From: Methylovirgula sp.
GTDB lineage: Bacteria > Pseudomonadota > Alphaproteobacteria > Rhizobiales > Beijerinckiaceae
Direction of reading: 5' to 3'
Assembly: GCA_025356505.1 (NCBI GenBank)
Contig: JANXSV010000044.1
Coordinates: 1-6,167 of the forward strand
Length of the DNA stretch: 6,167 nucleotides
Shown here: positions 5,406 to 6,167 of the stretch, one piece after another
Numbering within the stretch: the stretch's first letter is position 1
Layout of the letters: the number at the start of each line of letters is the position of its first letter
The notes under the pieces: generated by a model
Database searches by the model: none
Told to the model about the DNA's origin: nothing
The model's input: the letters and a program-made list of their open reading frames with translations, nothing else
Translations under genes and position numbers: made by a program

Positions 5406-6167
5406 ATGAAAACACGCATATTCGCCCTCTGCATTGCCGCCGTCCTTGGGTTTGGCAGCGCCGCTTTTGCCGATGATTTTGCCAGCGCTTGGAGTCCTTC
5501 GCTCAAATCTGAGGCGAGGTTGATCAGCGGCGGTGCCGGTGCGGGCGGAACCCTGCTCGCTGGTATTCAAATTCACCTAGCCCCAAATACGCTCACCTAT
5601 TGGCGAAATCCGGGGGAAGCTGGCGTCCCTCCCATAGTCAATTTTGAAGGTTCGCAGAATCTGAAATCCGCGCAGGTGCTTTATCCCGCGCCAAATCTGC
5701 TCTCCGAAGGCGGGGTCATGGCCTATGGCTATATGGACGCGGTGATTTTCCCCGTTGTGGTGACGCCAATGGACGCGGCGCAGCCGGTGACATTGCATTA
5801 CAGAATTGACTATGCCACTTGCGAAAAAATCTGCGTTCCCGCCATAGCCGAAGGAGTGCTTGTCTTGCAAAAGCCGGTCTTGCAAAATCGGGGTGGCTCG
5901 CATGATGCTGATATCAGGATTGCTTTGGCGCGCGTGCCGCAATCTGCTGTCTTGAACAGCGGTGCGGCGCTGGACATTGTGACGGTTTCGCCCGCAGCTC
6001 AAGCTTCCAAACCGCAATTCGATATTACAGTCGCTGCGCCGGACGATGCGGACTTATTCGCCGAAGGGCCGGAGGGCGTTTACGTCACGGTTAAAAAGAC
6101 TGCCGCGCGCGCCTTCGTCGTGACCTTTGACGATACACCTGCGCAAATGCAAAAAGCTTCCCTGAAG
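5406..6167 (+). CDS. Secreted DsbD/ScsB alpha-domain-like thiol-redox protein (3'-truncated by window edge)
   Basis: Translates as 254 uninterrupted codons to the right edge. Residues 1-22 form a Sec signal peptide: MKTR start, hydrophobic core IFALCIAAVLGFGSAA, predicted cleavage after AFA before DDFA. The mature part looks like the periplasmic N-terminal domain of DsbD/ScsB thiol:disulfide interchange proteins: PNTLTYWRNPGEAGVPP at 60-76 matches the TYWRxPGxAGxPP signature, and YATCEKICVPA at 136-146 places Cys139 and Cys143 in a CxxxC pattern where the redox-active pair of this domain lies. The likely role is passing electrons to a periplasmic thiol partner (family inference). No transmembrane helix follows within the visible 254 residues, so this may be a stand-alone domain of about 270 residues; a full ScsB-like protein continuing past the edge is the alternative. 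It has a modest Shine-Dalgarno and diverges from yqgE. Confidence 0.85.
   Translation, partial: MKTRIFALCIAAVLGFGSAAFADDFASAWSPSLKSEARLISGGAGAGGTLLAGIQIHLAPNTLTYWRNPGEAGVPPIVNFEGSQNLKSAQVLYPAPNLLSEGGVMAYGYMDAVIFPVVVTPMDAAQPVTLHYRIDYATCEKICVPAIAEGVLVLQKPVLQNRGGSHDADIRIALARVPQSAVLNSGAALDIVTVSPAAQASKPQFDITVAAPDDADLFAEGPEGVYVTVKKTAARAFVVTFDDTPAQMQKASLK

Noticed and set aside
5322..6017. Two minus-strand open frames (5322-5576 and 5577-6017) opposite the secreted protein gene
   Set aside because: The plus-strand gene has a signal peptide and family motifs and explains the region; the minus frames show no domain or ribosome site.
1..6167. CRISPR arrays, insertion sequences, tRNA or rRNA genes, riboswitches, phage or defence genes
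   Set aside because: No spaced repeats, terminal inverted repeats, transposase motifs or cloverleaf sequences were noticed; nearly all bases are covered by conserved genes, and the two intergenic regions of note (99 and 129 bp) are explained mostly by promoters.

Overview
The window reads as a stretch of housekeeping chromosome from an alphaproteobacterium, most likely of the Hyphomicrobiales (Rhizobiales) type. The clues are moderately high GC, the long histidyl-tRNA synthetase with the alphaproteobacterial motif 2 loop, the pseudouridine synthase with a very long basic tail divergent from tadA, and a small DsbD-alpha-like periplasmic protein divergent from yqgE. This placement is inferred from protein character and gene order, not from a database search.

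Layout from left to right: the 5' part of an ArsR-family repressor gene (minus strand, its C-terminus off the left edge) with a strong promoter and a likely self-operator. Next comes a tightly packed minus-strand cluster transcribed in the order rluB-like, rsmD, hisS. The rluB stop touches the rsmD start, and the rsmD stop overlaps the hisS start by four bases. Divergent from rluB is tadA (plus strand), with a 21-bp tandem repeat in the divergent promoter region. tadA converges on yqgE (minus strand) with only four bases between the stop codons. A 129-bp region then separates yqgE from a divergent plus-strand gene for a secreted DsbD/ScsB-alpha-like protein, which runs off the right edge.

Functionally the central genes form a translation theme: an rRNA pseudouridine synthase, a 16S rRNA guanine methyltransferase, a tRNA synthetase and a tRNA adenosine deaminase. 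The right side carries a conserved protein of unclear function (YqgE) and a periplasmic thiol-redox type protein.

The most interesting signals are small ones. Three genes (arsR, tadA, yqgE) have promoter-like elements placed so that transcription would start at, or within about two bases of, the start codon, and none has a Shine-Dalgarno sequence; this suggests leaderless mRNAs. hisS carries the motif 2 loop expected for tRNA-His lacking the otherwise near-universal G-1. The tadA upstream repeat can be read either as a duplicated promoter or as an in-frame heptad N-terminal extension. I found no CRISPR array, mobile element, toxin-antitoxin pair, phage gene or RNA gene, and no evidence of an undescribed multi-gene system.
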